A DNA stretch of 22,796 nt from a virus. Location of the stretch: the IMG/VR virus record IMGVR_UViG_3300029893_000072, positions 1-22,796 of that record. One strand, given 5' to 3'. The notes beneath the pieces are model-generated. The model had not been told where the DNA came from. It saw only the letters and a program-made list of their open reading frames with translations, and ran no database searches. Position numbers and translations under genes: made by a program. Below, piece by piece: positions 21,984 to 22,796 of this stretch (its first letter is position 1; every line of letters begins with the position of its first letter).

Positions 21984-22424
21984 TCAGAGCAAGTCAAACA
22001 GGTCATCAATAGTAGTTACTTGCACATGATCTGACTTTGTGGGCTTTTTATTTGCCACTCCAGCGACATTAGCGTTACGCGGTTTATATCTATATTCATA
22101 GCATTGAAACTCCTCTGGGCATATCCGCTTAAACTCTTGCATGAATCCAGCACCATGAATGCTTCTGGTAACATCGAACGCATGGGCCATCTCGTGACAG
22201 AGATAGTATATCCAATATCCAGGCCGATTATCATTTATTGCCCAAGTTGGAATTGTTATCACTTTGTTGTGATAATAACAACGTCCTCGATTTTGTTTCA
22301 CTATGTAGACTCTCCAGCCATCTTCTAATAGAAGCATGAGATAGTATCCTACATGTTCCAAAGCCGTTGCGTCAATTAAAAAGAGTTGTGTCTGTAGTGT
22401 ATCGATGTTGGCTGGCTTTCTCAT
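21984..22424 (-). CDS. SprT/M48-like HExxH metallopeptidase-type protein, 146 aa
   Basis: The zinc motif is in YYLCHEMAHAFDVTRSIHGA (His-Glu-x-x-His, then a second His in HG), followed by AGFMQEFKRICPEEFQCYEY. That is the layout of SprT-like and small M48-like domains, in which the third ligand comes from the later histidine. The region before it (CYYHNKVITIPTWAI) has the usual strand. AGGAGACACAC precedes ATG 22424, with no promoter obvious from motifs but an A+T-rich region upstream. SprT-like proteins act on DNA-protein crosslinks or host proteins; the phage role here is unknown. The N-terminus (MRKPANIDTLQTQLFLIDAT) has no signal peptide, so it acts in the cytoplasm. Confidence 0.8.
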   Translation of the reverse strand: MRKPANIDTLQTQLFLIDATALEHVGYYLMLLLEDGWRVYIVKQNRGRCYYHNKVITIPTWAINDNRPGYWIYYLCHEMAHAFDVTRSIHGAGFMQEFKRICPEEFQCYEYRYKPRNANVAGVANKKPTKSDHVQVTTIDDLFDLL

Positions 22425-22464
22425 GTGTGTCTCCTAAGTTAGAGAGTAAACTATGATCCCTGTA

Positions 22465-22491
22465 TGTAACACTTGTAACACTTGTAACACT
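22465..22491. repeat. 9-bp tandem repeat, three perfect copies
   Basis: TGTAACACT three times, followed by TGTGACT, in the region upstream of the metallopeptidase gene. The multiple-of-three length keeps any frame through it open, which gives a spurious ORF on the minus strand. Confidence 0.87.
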
Positions 22492-22712
22492 TGTGACTAC
22501 TGTGACTGATGAGCACATGAGACGATAGGTCCCTATCCTATATTGACCCTGACCCTGGCATCTCCTGTAACTTATATCTCCTATCCTCACCCCAGTAATT
22601 ATGCCTCATACAGTCTGGTATGTTATTTCTTCCATTCTGCTCTATGCATCATTTACCCCCCACTTAAAAATTTAATTAATAATATACCCTATATAAATAA
22701 GATGCTATATAT

Positions 22713-22758
22713 AGGATAGTAACTAGTGGGAGCATAGTAGGATAGTAGTTAGTGGGAG
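22713..22758. repeat. 20-bp direct repeat, two copies spaced 26 bp
   Basis: AGGATAGTAACTAGTGGGAG (22713-22732) and AGGATAGTAGTTAGTGGGAG (22739-22758), 18 of 20 bases identical. Their start-to-start distance is 26 bp. Confidence 0.88.
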
Positions 22759-22796
22759 TGTCCGAGAGGGGGCCATAGGGGGGTGGGGGGGGGTGA

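Larger units (their letters stand above)
22425..22796. other. gene-free A+T-rich and G-rich terminal region
   Basis: No ORF with a convincing ribosome site is seen in these 372 bases. From the left: the 9-bp repeats, then mixed sequence, then an A+T-rich stretch about 22663-22713 (TTAAAAATTTAATTAATAAT and ATATAAATAAG), then the 26-bp spaced repeats and finally a G-rich end with runs of five to nine G. The A+T-rich stretch holds many TATAAT-like hexamers on both strands, so a promoter for the leftward genes could start here. It could also be an origin or the end of a linear genome or assembly. Confidence 0.6.

Noticed and set aside
22372-22590. 72-residue minus-strand ORF starting at GTG 22590
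   Set aside because: No ribosome site, starts with GTG, overlaps the metallopeptidase start, and its open frame is produced by the 9-bp repeat (Thr-Ser-Val repeats).

Overview
The window is part of a tailed double-stranded DNA phage (or closely related prophage) genome, probably with a short-tail or podovirus-like plan and a proteobacterial host. The evidence is an injected-type giant virion protein next to appendage genes, a complete set of phage replication and recombination genes, genes packed with 1-14 base overlaps, strong Shine-Dalgarno sites, sigma70-like promoters, and a tRNA-Thr that looks like the enterobacterial one. No integrase, repressor, RNA polymerase, terminase, capsid or lysis gene is visible, so lifestyle and exact taxonomy cannot be settled from this piece.

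Layout: (1) Positions 2-6774, plus strand: the end of a very large virion protein whose reading frame is still open at the left edge, then three small structural-type proteins, a beta-helix appendage or tailspike-like protein, and a protein built on six 22-residue repeats. (2) 6800-6841: a bidirectional terminator separates the convergent late and replication blocks. (3) 6857-16622, minus strand: DEDDh exonuclease, two small proteins (one a zinc ribbon), dCTP deaminase/dUTPase-like enzyme with an extra C-terminal tail, a 152-residue unknown, a DUF3987-type helicase, family A DNA polymerase, a 34-residue fragment-like ORF, an intrinsic terminator, an abundant-looking small protein that may be the ssDNA-binding protein, a DUF3310 protein, a Sak4/RecA-like ATPase with a zinc knuckle, a Fe-S PD-(D/E)XK nuclease, and small unknowns. 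(4) 16630-17822: a small gene, tRNA-Thr(UGU), a hairpin and a 236-residue unknown. (5) 17918-22424, minus strand: a promoter, a RecD-like SF1B helicase, a string of unknown and very small genes (two too short for ordinary ORF calling), a second promoter, and a SprT/M48-like HExxH protein. (6) 22425-22796: a gene-free, repeat-rich, AT-rich and then G-rich segment that may be a genome or contig end.

Together the minus-strand genes make dNTPs safe or available, unwind and copy DNA, and process and anneal ends. The clearest departures from a plain phage annotation are: (a) short tandem triplications of 7-12 bp, each of different sequence, at six or so gene junctions; (b) a repeated start-site leader ending GGAGATTCTATYATG in front of several otherwise unrelated genes; (c) a truncated ExoX-C/DUF3820-like ORF before the polymerase; (d) two matching promoters with perfect TTGACA boxes; and (e) a cluster of unrecognised proteins downstream of the first right-hand promoter. 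No confidently new system is claimed; the unknown cluster at 19664-21871 and the junction repeats are the best candidates for follow-up. All family names rest on motifs read by eye, with no database search.
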